Positions 17,326 through 25,810 of a stretch of 64,000 nucleotides of DNA are shown piece by piece; positions within the stretch are counted from its first letter, which is position 1; each line of letters begins with the position of its first letter. The stretch is from Chryseobacterium taiwanense (lineage in GTDB: Bacteria > Bacteroidota > Bacteroidia > Flavobacteriales > Weeksellaceae), in contig NZ_JWTA01000007.1 in NCBI RefSeq assembly GCF_000813825.1, forward strand, positions 62,001-126,000, given 5' to 3'. The notes beneath the pieces are model-generated. The model was not told the DNA's origin. It saw nothing but the letters and a program-made list of their open reading frames with translations, and did not search any database. The translations under genes and the position numbers were made by a program.

Positions 17326-18468
17326 CTAATAACCGTGTAAATTAATATCTTCTGTTCTTTGTAAAGTCACCTTCTTCCCCATTTTCTTTTGAATCACACG
17401 GAAATGCTGTAATTCATCATCTGTCAGGATATTTATCGCAGTTCCTTTCTCATGAGCACGTCCTGTTCTACCAATACGGTGAATATAGTCTAAAGGCGAA
17501 CGTGGCAGCTCATAATTGATAACATAAGGCAAGGCATCAATATGGATTCCACGACCAATTAAATCTGTTGCAACTAAAATTTGAGCGCCTTTTCCTTTAA
17601 ATTCTTCTAAATTATTCCTACGTGCCCCCTGCGATTTCTGACTGTGAATAGCAACCGCTTTTATTTTATTCTTCTTTAGTTTTTCTACCAGATTATCGGC
17701 AGATCTTGTGGAAGAAACAAAAATTAAAGCTTTTTCAATGTTTTTCTCTTTGATTAAATAACGTAAAAAAGGACCTTTATTCTCCGGAGCAACGTGATAA
17801 GCCAATTGCTCAATATTATCAATTTCAACCTCTTCTTTTTTGATTTCAATAATCGTAGGATTGATTGATAAACGCTCCTTCATTTCGGAAACCTTGTCAT
17901 TCAAAGTCGCAGAAAACAAGGTGACTTGTTTTGCTACAGGCATCATGGCAAAAAGTTTATTCATTTCTTCACCAAAACCTAACTGAAACATTTTATCAGC
18001 TTCATCAATGACTAAATGCTGGATTCTGGAAATACTTAATGCGTTGTGCTCAATTAAGTCTAATAAACGACCAGGTGTTGCAATAAGGACTTCTACACCA
18101 AACGCTCCTTTCATTTGTGGATTGATAGAAACTCCTCCATAAACAGCCATTGTACGGACTTCACGTTTCAAATTTTCTGTAAAAGCTCTGAAAACTTCAT
18201 CTATCTGTATCGCCAACTCTCTCGTAGGAACCAATATTAAAACCTGAACATTACGGTCTTTCTTAACTTCAGTATTTTGTAGTTTTTCTAAAATAGGCAT
18301 CACAAAACAAGCAGTTTTTCCGGAACCTGTCTGTGCAATTCCCATCAGATCTTTTCCTTGTAAAATAACCGGAACAGCCTGCTCCTGAATTGGAAATGGC
18401 TTTAAATATCCCAATTTTTTAACGGAATGTATAATATTGTGTGATAATCCTAGAGATTCAAATGACAT
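17326..18468 (-). CDS. DEAD-box RNA helicase (RhlE-like)
   Basis: 380-residue ATP-dependent RNA helicase core with little extra sequence. Motifs in order: Q motif FPIQEQAVP (about 25-33), AQTGSGKT (motif I), PTRELA, TPGRLLD, VIDEADKM (DEAD), FSATL (SAT), then domain 2 with ATDLIGRGIH and HRIGRTGR. The short 380-aa form has no RNA-binding C-terminal extension. Likely roles are ribosome assembly or mRNA turnover at low temperature, which is family knowledge. Its promoter is probably the CAAAGATA (reverse TATCTTTG) at 18485-18492. Confidence 0.92.
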   Translation of the reverse strand: MSFESLGLSHNIIHSVKKLGYLKPFPIQEQAVPVILQGKDLMGIAQTGSGKTACFVMPILEKLQNTEVKKDRNVQVLILVPTRELAIQIDEVFRAFTENLKREVRTMAVYGGVSINPQMKGAFGVEVLIATPGRLLDLIEHNALSISRIQHLVIDEADKMFQLGFGEEMNKLFAMMPVAKQVTLFSATLNDKVSEMKERLSINPTIIEIKKEEVEIDNIEQLAYHVAPENKGPFLRYLIKEKNIEKALIFVSSTRSADNLVEKLKKNKIKAVAIHSQKSQGARRNNLEEFKGKGAQILVATDLIGRGIHIDALPYVINYELPRSPLDYIHRIGRTGRAHEKGTAINILTDDELQHFRVIQKKMGKKVTLQRTEDINLHGY

Positions 18469-18484
18469 AAAAACTTATTTTGTG

Positions 18485-18492
18485 CAAAGATA
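18485..18492 (-). promoter_or_regulatory. Bacteroidota -7 element for the helicase gene
   Basis: CAAAGATA on the plus strand reads TATCTTTG on the minus strand, an exact TAnnTTTG match 17 bp upstream of the start at 18468. Confidence 0.6.
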
Positions 18493-18633
18493 CGCTATTG
18501 ATATGGGATATCCGGAATATAGGATGATGATTGAATTTGCTATTACAATGCCGATTTGTCCGATAATTAATTTTTGGACAATTTTTTGAAGGTTAGTTTT
18601 TGTACATTTATCAAAAATTCGAGAATTCTAAAT

Positions 18634-19239
18634 ATGAAAAAAGCATTAATAATAGTTGACGTACAAAATGATTTTTGTGAAGGTGGTGCGTTGGCTGTTC
18701 CAGGAGCAAATGAAGTAATACCTTATATCAATCTTCTGATGGAAGAAAATGAGTACGATCAGATTGTACTGACTCAGGATTGGCATCCTGCAAATCATAA
18801 AAGTTTCGCAAGTAATAATGATAGAAAAGTGGGTGAAAGCATTATTCTAAATGGTGTTCCTCAGTTTATGTGGCCCGATCATTGTGTGCAGGGAACTTTC
18901 GGGGCAGAATTTCATAAAGATCTGAACAGAGATAAAGTAACTCATGTCATTCAGAAAGGTAAAAATACCGAAATCGATAGTTATAGCGGGTTTCAAGATA
19001 ACAATCACTTCATGAAAACGGGATTAGATGACTTCTTAAAATATCATGAAATTCAGTTGGTGGAGATCGTAGGATTAGCAATGGATTATTGTGTGAAGTT
19101 TACGTGTACAGATGCTGTTGCCAACGGATATATTACATGTCTGCATTTTAACGGAACCAAAGCAGTAAATGTAAAACCGGAAAACGGAAGAGATGCTATT
19201 TATGAAATGATTCAGAAAGGCGTGACGGTTTTAGGGTAA
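18634..19239 (+). CDS. pncA: Nicotinamidase/pyrazinamidase
   Basis: 201-residue isochorismatase-fold amidase that converts nicotinamide to nicotinate in NAD salvage. Start ATG 18634 gives the canonical MKKALIIVDVQNDF; an upstream TTG at 18574 would add 20 unlikely residues. Active-site elements: Asp9 in IVDVQNDF, metal-site DWHPANHKSF, the catalytic Lys in TEIDSYSGF context (IQKGKN), and nucleophile Cys in LAMDYCVKFT. Single-gene unit, divergent from the helicase. Confidence 0.92.
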   Translation: MKKALIIVDVQNDFCEGGALAVPGANEVIPYINLLMEENEYDQIVLTQDWHPANHKSFASNNDRKVGESIILNGVPQFMWPDHCVQGTFGAEFHKDLNRDKVTHVIQKGKNTEIDSYSGFQDNNHFMKTGLDDFLKYHEIQLVEIVGLAMDYCVKFTCTDAVANGYITCLHFNGTKAVNVKPENGRDAIYEMIQKGVTVLG

Positions 19240-19257
19240 TTATTATAACAATATAAA

Positions 19258-19320
19258 CTGTCATTCTGACGAAGGAAGAATCCTATTAATTAAAAGATTC
19301 TTCCTTCGTCAGAATGACAG
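19258..19320 (+). repeat. 25-bp perfect inverted repeat (dispersed palindrome family A)
   Basis: Arms 19258-19282 and 19296-19320 are exact reverse complements (left arm begins CTGTCATTCTGACGAAGG), with a 13-nt loop. A diverged copy lies at 42103-42171, so this is a dispersed element rather than a gene-specific terminator. Both copies sit between the end of a coding unit and its terminator. Confidence 0.75.
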
Positions 19321-19326
19321 AAAATA

Positions 19327-19362
19327 AAAAAAGACGCTGAAATATTTCAGCGTCTTTTTTAT
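19327..19362 (+). terminator. Strong bidirectional terminator
   Basis: AAAGACGCTGAAAT/ATTTCAGCGTCTTT is a perfect 14-bp palindrome centred at 19344/19345, flanked by A- and T-runs. It closes pncA from the left and the pseudouridine synthase gene from the right. Confidence 0.9.
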
Positions 19363-19385
19363 TGATTTTAAAATTACTTTATGAA

Positions 19386-20537
19386 TTAAAGCATTTTAAG
19401 ATTGTTTACTTCTTGTTCAGTAAGGATTCTCCAGTGTCCTCTTTTGATATTCTTCTTCGTTAGTCCCGCAAACATTACTCTGTCAAGAGCCTCCACTTCA
19501 TATCCTAATCGTTGGAAAATTCTTCTGATCACACGGTTCCATCCAATGTGAATCTCAATACCTATTTCATTTTTAGGTTTACCTTCAATGAAAGAAATCT
19601 GATCTACAACCGCTACTCCTTCGTCCAAACGAATTCCTTCTGCAATTAACTTCATATCTTCATGAGTTAACTTTTTATCTAACGTTACATGATAGATTTT
19701 TTTAGCATCAAATGATGGGTGCGTCAATTTCTTTGTCATGTGTCCATCATTTGTTAAAAGAATAACCCCTGTTGTTGATCTGTCCAATCTTCCCACAGGG
19801 AAAACACGATATGGAGAAGCATTGGCTACTAAATCCATTACCGTTTTTCTTGCTTTATCGTCTTTTGTGGTAGAAATATATCCTTTTGGTTTATTCAAAA
19901 GTACATAAACCGGTTTTTCAGGAGTGATATTTTGTCCGTCAAAAACTACTTTATCCGTTTTCTGAACCTGATATCCCATTTCAGTTACCACTTTTCCGTT
20001 TACTTCTACTAAACCTTGAGTAATCAGTTCATCTGCTTCTCTTCTGCTGCAGATTCCTGAATTGGCAATATATTTATTAAGACGGATAGTATCTTTATGA
20101 ATATCTTTTTCTATTTTGTTCAGCCTTCTTTTTTGTACGAAAGATTTTGCACCATCCTGATTTCTATCATCACCACTTCCCGGTCTTCTTCCGTATTTTA
20201 AGCTACCTCTTTCATACTTATCTCTTGTATCAAAGGTATTAGGTCTGCTTCCGCCTCTTTTTGGAGCTGATTTTCCGAACGATTTTTTTTCTTCACTCGA
20301 ATTGGTAATAAAGTCTTTTTGTTCAGTTTTCCCAAACTTCTTATCCATTCTGTCTTGGTAACTTGTACCACCACTTTTTCTGGAATCTGAATTTCTTTCT
20401 CCCGCTTTAGGAAAAGACTTTTTGAAAGGTTTTGAACCAGAAGAATTTCCTGATCTTGAAGCACGAGAATCATCAGAATTATTTCTTGTTGAACTTCTTG
20501 GTTTCTTTGGTCTTCCTGAATTATTGTCTCTGCTCAT
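19386..20537 (-). CDS. RsuA/RluB-family rRNA pseudouridine synthase
   Basis: 383 residues. The first 140 or so are low-complexity and basic (Ser, Gly, Lys, Arg, Asn rich) and probably disordered. An S4 RNA-binding domain follows (about 150-195, LNKYIANSGICSRREADELI), then the catalytic domain with PVGRLDRSTTGVILLTNDG, where the Asp of GRLD is the catalytic residue. It isomerises a uridine in ribosomal RNA; RluB-like position specificity is likely but not provable. The long basic tail is common in flavobacterial homologues. A TATCTTTG element at 20552-20559 (minus strand) is the likely promoter. Confidence 0.88.
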   Translation of the reverse strand: MSRDNNSGRPKKPRSSTRNNSDDSRASRSGNSSGSKPFKKSFPKAGERNSDSRKSGGTSYQDRMDKKFGKTEQKDFITNSSEEKKSFGKSAPKRGGSRPNTFDTRDKYERGSLKYGRRPGSGDDRNQDGAKSFVQKRRLNKIEKDIHKDTIRLNKYIANSGICSRREADELITQGLVEVNGKVVTEMGYQVQKTDKVVFDGQNITPEKPVYVLLNKPKGYISTTKDDKARKTVMDLVANASPYRVFPVGRLDRSTTGVILLTNDGHMTKKLTHPSFDAKKIYHVTLDKKLTHEDMKLIAEGIRLDEGVAVVDQISFIEGKPKNEIGIEIHIGWNRVIRRIFQRLGYEVEALDRVMFAGLTKKNIKRGHWRILTEQEVNNLKML

Positions 20538-20551
20538 GCTAAATATTTGTG

Positions 20552-20559
20552 CAAAGATA
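20552..20559 (-). promoter_or_regulatory. Bacteroidota -7 element for the pseudouridine synthase gene
   Basis: CAAAGATA on the plus strand is TATCTTTG on the minus strand, 15 bp upstream of the start at 20537. Divergent from the aroB element at 20593-20600. Confidence 0.6.
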
Positions 20560-20592
20560 GTAATTTAATAACGAGTTAAAAATTAAGAATCA

Positions 20593-20600
20593 TAACTTTG
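20593..20600 (+). promoter_or_regulatory. Bacteroidota -7 element for aroB
   Basis: TAACTTTG is an exact TAnnTTTG match 40 bp before the aroB ATG. It overlaps the TTG at 20598 that would otherwise look like an early start, so that start is ruled out. Confidence 0.6.
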
Positions 20601-20639
20601 CAATATAGTTTTATAAATAACCCTACAGAAAATCAGAAA

Positions 20640-21686
20640 ATGATAACAATATTAAATGATAATTTTTCTCAATTAAACGAATTCTTACACGAAAATACGT
20701 TTAGCAAAATCTTTATTCTTGTTGATGAAAATACCCATGAATATTGTCTTCCTGTTCTTTTAGGAAATATGGAGACGGATTTAGGGTTTGAAATTCTTGA
20801 GATAGAAGCGGGTGAAGAAATGAAAAATATCCAGACTGCCAATCAGCTTTGGGAAATTTTGACAGAAATGCAGGCAGATAGAAAAGCACTGGTTATTAAT
20901 TTAGGAGGTGGAGTAATTACCGATATGGGAGGTTTTGTTGCTTCTACCTATAAAAGAGGAGTTCAGTTTATCAATATTCCTACAACCCTTCTGTCAATGT
21001 GTGATGCTTCTATAGGAGGAAAAACAGGAATCGACTTGATGCATTTTAAAAATATGGTGGGAACTTTTACCTTCCCGGAGCAGATTTTTGTATATCCAAA
21101 ATTCTTAGAAACCCTTCCTTTTAAAGAATTAAGAAGCGGTTTTGCCGAGATGCTGAAACATGGATTGATTGCTGATAGATCTCATTGGGAAAATCTTATA
21201 CGCATCAATAAATTAGATATAGAAAGTGTGATTCCCCATATTCAGACTTCTATGAATATTAAGCAGGATGTTGTAGAGCAGGATTTTCATGAGAAAAATA
21301 TCAGGAAAACGCTAAATTTTGCCCATACCATTGGTCATGCTATCGAAAGCTTATGTCTTGGACAGGGAAATCCTATTCTTCATGGAGAAGCAGTTGCAGC
21401 CGGAATGATTTGTGAGGCACACCTCTCCTATCTTGAAGGATTGTTATCAGAAGAAGAAGAAAATATCATTATTGAGAACGTTCAAAAATACTATCCTTAT
21501 TTAGATATTAGTGATTTTAAAGATGAAGATATCTTTGCTTTATTATTGAATGATAAAAAGAATGTAGACAGTAAAATCAATTTTTCATTGCTTTCAGAAA
21601 TCGGAGCATGTATTTTTGATCACCAATGCAGTCAAAATAACATCCAAGAATCATTAAATTTCTATAGAAAATTGAATAATGCTTAG
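20640..21686 (+). CDS. aroB: 3-dehydroquinate synthase
   Basis: 348 residues from ATG 20640. Second enzyme of the shikimate pathway, converting DAHP to 3-dehydroquinate with NAD and a divalent metal. Conserved pieces: NLGGGVITDMGGFVASTYKRG (NAD site), FINIPTTLLSMCDASIGGKTGID, ELRSGFAEMLKHGLI, and metal-ligand histidines in FAHTIGHAIES and LHGEAVAAGM. Length is normal for the family. Monocistronic, closed by the terminator at 21801. Confidence 0.95.
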   Translation: MITILNDNFSQLNEFLHENTFSKIFILVDENTHEYCLPVLLGNMETDLGFEILEIEAGEEMKNIQTANQLWEILTEMQADRKALVINLGGGVITDMGGFVASTYKRGVQFINIPTTLLSMCDASIGGKTGIDLMHFKNMVGTFTFPEQIFVYPKFLETLPFKELRSGFAEMLKHGLIADRSHWENLIRINKLDIESVIPHIQTSMNIKQDVVEQDFHEKNIRKTLNFAHTIGHAIESLCLGQGNPILHGEAVAAGMICEAHLSYLEGLLSEEEENIIIENVQKYYPYLDISDFKDEDIFALLLNDKKNVDSKINFSLLSEIGACIFDHQCSQNNIQESLNFYRKLNNA

Positions 21687-21800
21687 TTTTTCTGTTTAAA
21701 AATGAAGGTGTTTTTAATGAAAAAATAAATTTAGAACTATTCTAAACATGAATTTTGGAATGTTTTTATTTTATTGATTATTAAATTAATACAATTTATA

Positions 21801-21826
21801 GCCGTCGGATTTTCCGACGGTTTTTT
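21801..21826 (+). terminator. Intrinsic terminator downstream of aroB
   Basis: CCGTCGGA (21802-21809), 3-nt loop, TCCGACGG (21813-21820), then TTTTTT. It stands 115 bp after the aroB stop and just upstream of the beta-barrel gene's promoter site. Confidence 0.88.
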
Positions 21827-21849
21827 ATTGGCTTTTTCTCCGTTTTTAA

Positions 21850-21868
21850 TTTTGGCAAGCAATTTGAA
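21850..21868 (+). promoter_or_regulatory. Sigma-54-like promoter site, first beta-barrel gene
   Basis: TTTTGGCAAGCAATTTGAA has GG-N10-GA spacing like a -24/-12 promoter (consensus TGGCAC-N5-TTGC), but with A in place of C in the -12 GC. A nearly identical site precedes the paralogue (22744) and a tiny protein gene (44117). About 80 bp to the start codon. Confidence 0.4.
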
Positions 21869-21948
21869 AGATACTCTCCGTCTAATGAAAAACTTAGACA
21901 GTAGTAAAATTTAAAATTAGAAATAGTAAGCATTAAAAAATTAAAGTT

Positions 21949-22572
21949 ATGAAAAAGTTAATTTTAGGATTAGCAGTAACGGCAAGTACATTGGCGTTTG
22001 CACAGCAGACAAAATCTTCATCTAGTCCGGTTGCATTTGGTGTAAAAGCAGGGATGAACGTTTCTTCACTTTCTAAAGATGAAGGATTAGATGATCAAAA
22101 ATCAAAAATTGGTTTTAATGCAGGTGTTTTTGCTAATATTCCGATTGCTAGTTCATTCAGCATTCAGCCGGAGGTACTTTATACTCAATATGGCGAAAAA
22201 TCAGAATATACAGTGTTAGGAAATAAATACTCAGCTTCTACAAAATTGGATTATGTGGCAGTGCCTGTAATGTTCCAGTATAATTTCGTTCCGAACTTTT
22301 ATTTAGAAGCAGGACCGGAGTTTGGTTTAATGGTAAGTGCTACCAATAAGATTAAAAACGAACAAACAGGTCAATCAACAAAATCTGACAATTACAAAGA
22401 TGACTTGAATACTTTTAATTTAGGTATTGGTATTGGAGCAGGATATTATTTTACTCCTAATATTGGTCTTACGGCAAGATATGTAGCTGGAGCAACTGAT
22501 ATTTTCAAAGAAAATAATGGAGATGCTGTTAGAAATAACACTTTCCAGGTTGGTTTAGCATTTAAATTCTAA
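21949..22572 (+). CDS. Outer-membrane beta-barrel protein (PorT-like), copy 1
   Basis: 207 residues: signal peptide (MKKLILGLAVTASTLAFAQ) and an eight-strand-type OMP_b-brl_2/PorT-like barrel. FGVKAGMNVSSLS opens the first strand, IQPEVLYTQYG and LEAGPEFGLMV follow, and the chain ends FQVGLAFKF with a terminal Phe. These small barrels are abundant in Bacteroidota and mostly lack a known role. Its closest relative is the next gene (22805), which shares motif order and flanking signals, so the pair is a tandem duplication. Confidence 0.85.
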   Translation: MKKLILGLAVTASTLAFAQQTKSSSSPVAFGVKAGMNVSSLSKDEGLDDQKSKIGFNAGVFANIPIASSFSIQPEVLYTQYGEKSEYTVLGNKYSASTKLDYVAVPVMFQYNFVPNFYLEAGPEFGLMVSATNKIKNEQTGQSTKSDNYKDDLNTFNLGIGIGAGYYFTPNIGLTARYVAGATDIFKENNGDAVRNNTFQVGLAFKF

Positions 22573-22610
22573 GGTTTAGAATAATCAGAGAACAAATTTT
22601 AATTTCAATA

Positions 22611-22647
22611 AAAAATGTCAGGCTTACTTTTTAAGTCTGACATTTTT
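22611..22647 (+). terminator. Terminator after beta-barrel copy 1
   Basis: AAAAATGTCAGGCTTA (22611-22626) pairs with TAAGTCTGACATTTTT (22632-22647), one G-T wobble. The stem sequence is almost the same as that after copy 2. Confidence 0.85.
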
Positions 22648-22743
22648 GTTTGGAGTTAACTGGAAAATAGGTGTTTAAATATTTGTTTGTTTTGATGAAA
22701 TGTGTTTTGTTTTTTATGAATATTAATTTAAATTAATAAATTT

Positions 22744-22759
22744 TGGCAAGAAATTTGTA
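22744..22759 (+). promoter_or_regulatory. Sigma-54-like promoter site, second beta-barrel gene
   Basis: TTGGCAAGAAATTTGT repeats the site upstream of copy 1 with GG-N10-GT spacing. It lies about 46 bp before the start codon at 22805. Confidence 0.4.
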
Positions 22760-22804
22760 TACTAAAGAATAGAAAATTAATAAATCATCAATCAAATAAC
22801 AATT

Positions 22805-23383
22805 ATGAAAAAAACAATCTTAGGAATTGCTCTTGCAATCAGTTCTTTAACGTTTGCACAGCAAAAAGCAAAGGCTTCAGCTTCGCCGGTATCATTTGGT
22901 GTAAAAGCGGGTCTTAATGTATCTTCTATCAATGCTGACGATGCGAAAGCAAAAGCAGGATTCTACGGAGGTGTATTTGCAAATATTCCGGTAGCAACTT
23001 CTTTCAGTGTACAGCCGGAGGTTTTGTACAGTGGAATGGGAGCAAAAAATAAAGATTATTCAAGTGTGAAATTAAATCTTGATTATATCTCAGTTCCTGT
23101 AATGTTACAGTACAATGTTCTTCCTGAACTATATTTGGAAGCCGGACCACAGTTCAGTTTTGCAATTAGTAAAAAAATTAAAGGAGACGGAGGTTCTGTA
23201 GATGTAGATAACTACTACAAAGGATTCGACTTTGGTGTCGGAATTGGAGCAGGTTATTACATCGCACAAGGATTTGGGGTTACCGCAAGATTCGTTGCCG
23301 GAGCTACAGATATCGTAGAAAACAATTCGGGTGATGCTATCAGAAACAACGTATTCCAAGTTGGTGTAGCATATAAATTCTAA
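22805..23383 (+). CDS. Outer-membrane beta-barrel protein (PorT-like), copy 2
   Basis: 192 residues with signal peptide (LAISSLTFAQ) and the same barrel pattern as the gene at 21949: FGVKAGLNVSS, VQPEVLYSGMG, LEAGPQFSFAI, then a GVGIGAGYY strand and FQVGVAYKF at the end. Slightly shorter, mainly in one loop around residues 55-60 and one around 120-130. Closed by a perfect 17-bp terminator stem that is nearly identical to the one after copy 1. Confidence 0.85.
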   Translation: MKKTILGIALAISSLTFAQQKAKASASPVSFGVKAGLNVSSINADDAKAKAGFYGGVFANIPVATSFSVQPEVLYSGMGAKNKDYSSVKLNLDYISVPVMLQYNVLPELYLEAGPQFSFAISKKIKGDGGSVDVDNYYKGFDFGVGIGAGYYIAQGFGVTARFVAGATDIVENNSGDAIRNNVFQVGVAYKF

Positions 23384-23401
23384 ACAATCTGTTTTCAATA
23401 A

Positions 23402-23436
23402 AAAATGTCAGACTTAAAATTTAAGTCTGACATTTT
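23402..23436 (+). terminator. Bidirectional terminator after beta-barrel copy 2
   Basis: AAAATGTCAGACTTAAA (23402-23418) and TTTAAGTCTGACATTTT (23420-23436) are exact complements around a single base. It also serves as the 3' boundary of purF on the opposite strand. Confidence 0.9.
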
Positions 23437-23459
23437 ATTTTTATAGAGTGGAAAGAAAA

Positions 23460-24959
23460 TTAATTAAATAATTCTAATTCTTCTCCTTTTCCTACAGGAT
23501 ATTCTTCTGTGAAACATCCGAAGCAGTGATTAGCAGAACCTAAAATGGTTTTTAGATTATCTATGCTTAAAAATTCTAAAGAATCTACTCCTAAATAATT
23601 TCTAAGTTCTTCGGTTGTCATATTTGCAGAAATCAAGTCATCTTTTGATGGTGTGTCAATTCCTAAATAACAAGGGGCGATAATTGGTGGCGAAACACTT
23701 CTGAAGTGAATTTCTTTTACTCCTGCATCTTTAAGGATTTTAACCAATCTTTTTGAGGTTGTTCCACGAACGATAGAATCGTCTATGATAACTACTCTTT
23801 TATCTTTGATTTCAGAAATGATAGGATTCAACTTCAGGTTCACTACCCTTTCTCTCATTTCCTGAGTCGGTACAATGAAACTTCTTCCGATATATCTGTT
23901 TTTAATCAGAACCGGACGGAAAGGAATTCCCGAAGCTTTAGCAAAACCAATGGCAGCCGGAACTCCCGAATCAGGAACTCCAATTACCAAATCAGCTTCT
24001 ACAGGAGCTTGTTCCCAGATTTTCTCTCCCGATTTTTCTCTGATTTCGTAAACGTTGATATTTTCTAAAGAAGAGTCAGGTCTTGCAAAATAAATGTACT
24101 CGAAAGAACAGATTCTTTGTTTCGCTTTACTTTCATCAACCATAATAGAGTGAAGTTTTCCAGGTTCGTTTTCATTCGTATAAATGATCTCTCCCGGTAA
24201 AATATCACGAACATATTGAGCTCCAACAGCATCTAACGCTACAGATTCAGAAGCGACAACGTAAGAATTTTCGTTGATGGCTCCTAAAACCAAAGGTCTG
24301 ATCCCGTTAAAATCTCTGAATGCAAAGAATTTATTTCTTGTCATTCCCACAACTGAATAGGCTCCTTCAATTTTCTCCATAGTCGCTTTGATGGCTCCAC
24401 GAAGTCCAAGATCAAGATTTTTTTGAATTAATCTTAAGATCACCTCAGAATCCGAAGTTGCTCTGAAAACAACCCCTTCAGCTTCCAATTGAGCTTTCAA
24501 TTCTTTTGCATTGGTAAGGTTACCGTTGTGTGCAATGGAAAGGATGATTTGGTCATATTCGTTTTTCGCGAAAAATGGCTGGAAATTATATTTCTTTTTG
24601 TCTCCTGCAGTCGTATAACGAGTGTGTCCGATTGCAGAATTTCCCATAAAAGTTTCAGGATCCGGGATCTCTTTATAAACATCCAAAACCAATCCTTCAT
24701 CTTTCATATTGGTGATTTTTCCGTCTTTTAAGACAGAAATACCACAAGCTTCCTGGCCTCTGTGCTGTAATGCAAAAAGCCCGAACTGTGAAAGAGAAAA
24801 CGTATCCAAATCATTATCAGAATACATTCCGAAGATACCGCACTCCTCGTTTGGAGCATCTAGTCTTTCTTCTTCCTTCGTTCTGAAAAGGTTTCTTCCG
24901 TAGGTTTGAGTTTCAAATTGTTTTAAATATTCACTTTTATGAACGTCTAAACTTTTCAT
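23460..24959 (-). CDS. purF: Amidophosphoribosyltransferase
   Basis: 499 residues. First committed enzyme of purine synthesis, making phosphoribosylamine from PRPP and glutamine. It begins with a 39-residue leader before Cys40 (EECGIFGMY), the glutaminase nucleophile, so N-terminal processing is expected. The PRPP motif VVIIDDSIVRGTTS is intact. Cysteines in RICSFEYIYFARPDS, IAPCYLGI and HCFGCFTEEYP match the Bacillus-type 4Fe-4S ligands. purC follows upstream-to-downstream on the same strand after a 110-bp gap filled by an inverted repeat. Confidence 0.95.
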   Translation of the reverse strand: MKSLDVHKSEYLKQFETQTYGRNLFRTKEEERLDAPNEECGIFGMYSDNDLDTFSLSQFGLFALQHRGQEACGISVLKDGKITNMKDEGLVLDVYKEIPDPETFMGNSAIGHTRYTTAGDKKKYNFQPFFAKNEYDQIILSIAHNGNLTNAKELKAQLEAEGVVFRATSDSEVILRLIQKNLDLGLRGAIKATMEKIEGAYSVVGMTRNKFFAFRDFNGIRPLVLGAINENSYVVASESVALDAVGAQYVRDILPGEIIYTNENEPGKLHSIMVDESKAKQRICSFEYIYFARPDSSLENINVYEIREKSGEKIWEQAPVEADLVIGVPDSGVPAAIGFAKASGIPFRPVLIKNRYIGRSFIVPTQEMRERVVNLKLNPIISEIKDKRVVIIDDSIVRGTTSKRLVKILKDAGVKEIHFRSVSPPIIAPCYLGIDTPSKDDLISANMTTEELRNYLGVDSLEFLSIDNLKTILGSANHCFGCFTEEYPVGKGEELELFN

Positions 24960-24987
24960 TTCTATTTTTTCTAAATTATAATGATGG

Positions 24988-25067
24988 AAGCTGGGAGCTT
25001 GAAGTCTGAAGTTTATTATTAAACTTTGTTTTTAGCCAATAAACTTCCAGCATCCAACTTCTAGCTT
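24988..25067 (+). repeat. Imperfect inverted repeat between purC and purF
   Basis: Arms 24988-25015 (AAGCTGGGAGCTTGAAG...) and 25040-25067 are imperfect 28-nt complements, about 75 percent paired. They fill almost the whole purC-purF gap. The AAGCTGG-type composition looks like a degenerate dispersed element rather than a riboswitch; no purine-riboswitch core is seen. Confidence 0.55.
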
Positions 25068-25069
25068 AA

Positions 25070-25789
25070 TTACTTACCAAGCACGTTTTTCAATCTGTTA
25101 TAGATCTCAACGTAAGCTTCTGTAACTTCACCAAGATCTCTTCTGAATCTGTCTTTATCCAACTTCTTCATCGTGTCTTTGTCCCAAAGTCTGCAAGTAT
25201 CAGGAGAAATTTCGTCAGCTAAGATAATCTCACCGTCAGAAGTTTTTCCTAATTCAATTTTGAAGTCAACCAAGATAATATTCATTTTGTCGAAAAGATC
25301 GATCAAGATTTCGTTGATATCTGAAGTTAATTCATACATTTCATCAAGCTCTTCGTAAGTCGCAGCACCTAAGAAAACAGCGTGGTGATCGTTGATAAGC
25401 GGATCTCCCAATTCGTCTTTTTTGTAGCAGATATCGAAGATGGTAACCGGAGATTTAATTCCTTCTTCCACTCCTAATCTTTGAGCCATACTTCCTGCTG
25501 AATAGTTTCTTACCACCATTTCCAAAGGAATAATAGATACTTTTCTTACCAATTGCTCTCTTTCGTTCAATTGTTTAATGAAATGAGTCTTAATCCCTTT
25601 TTCATTTAAATATTCAAAAATCAAAGTTGTGATGGCGTTGTTCATTTCACCTTTCAAATCAACAGATCCTCTTTTTTGAGCATTAAATGCTGTAGCGTCG
25701 TCTTTGAAACGTACTACTACTTGATCAGGATTATCGGTAGCAAATACTTGTTTTGCTTTACCTTCGTACAACATTTCTTTCTTTTCCAT
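25070..25789 (-). CDS. purC: Phosphoribosylaminoimidazole-succinocarboxamide synthase
   Basis: 239 residues, full length. Joins CAIR and aspartate using ATP in purine synthesis. Conserved stretches: [30 protein letters not shown] at the N-terminus, [15 protein letters not shown] in the middle, LVDFKIELG and [14 protein letters not shown] near the substrate site. It precedes purF on the same strand, 110 bp away. Confidence 0.95.
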   Translation of the reverse strand: MEKKEMLYEGKAKQVFATDNPDQVVVRFKDDATAFNAQKRGSVDLKGEMNNAITTLIFEYLNEKGIKTHFIKQLNEREQLVRKVSIIPLEMVVRNYSAGSMAQRLGVEEGIKSPVTIFDICYKKDELGDPLINDHHAVFLGAATYEELDEMYELTSDINEILIDLFDKMNIILVDFKIELGKTSDGEIILADEISPDTCRLWDKDTMKKLDKDRFRRDLGEVTEAYVEIYNRLKNVLGK

Positions 25790-25810
25790 TTCTTACTAGA
25801 TTTATTTTTA

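Noticed and set aside
18574..18633. TTG start for pncA
   Set aside because: It adds 20 residues absent from the family; MKKALIIVDVQNDF from ATG 18634 is canonical.
20598..20639. TTG start for aroB
   Set aside because: The TTG is part of the TAACTTTG promoter element; ATG 20640 gives a normal aroB N-terminus.
24960..25069. Purine riboswitch between purC and purF
   Set aside because: The gap folds as a simple imperfect palindrome; the conserved purine aptamer loops are not visible.
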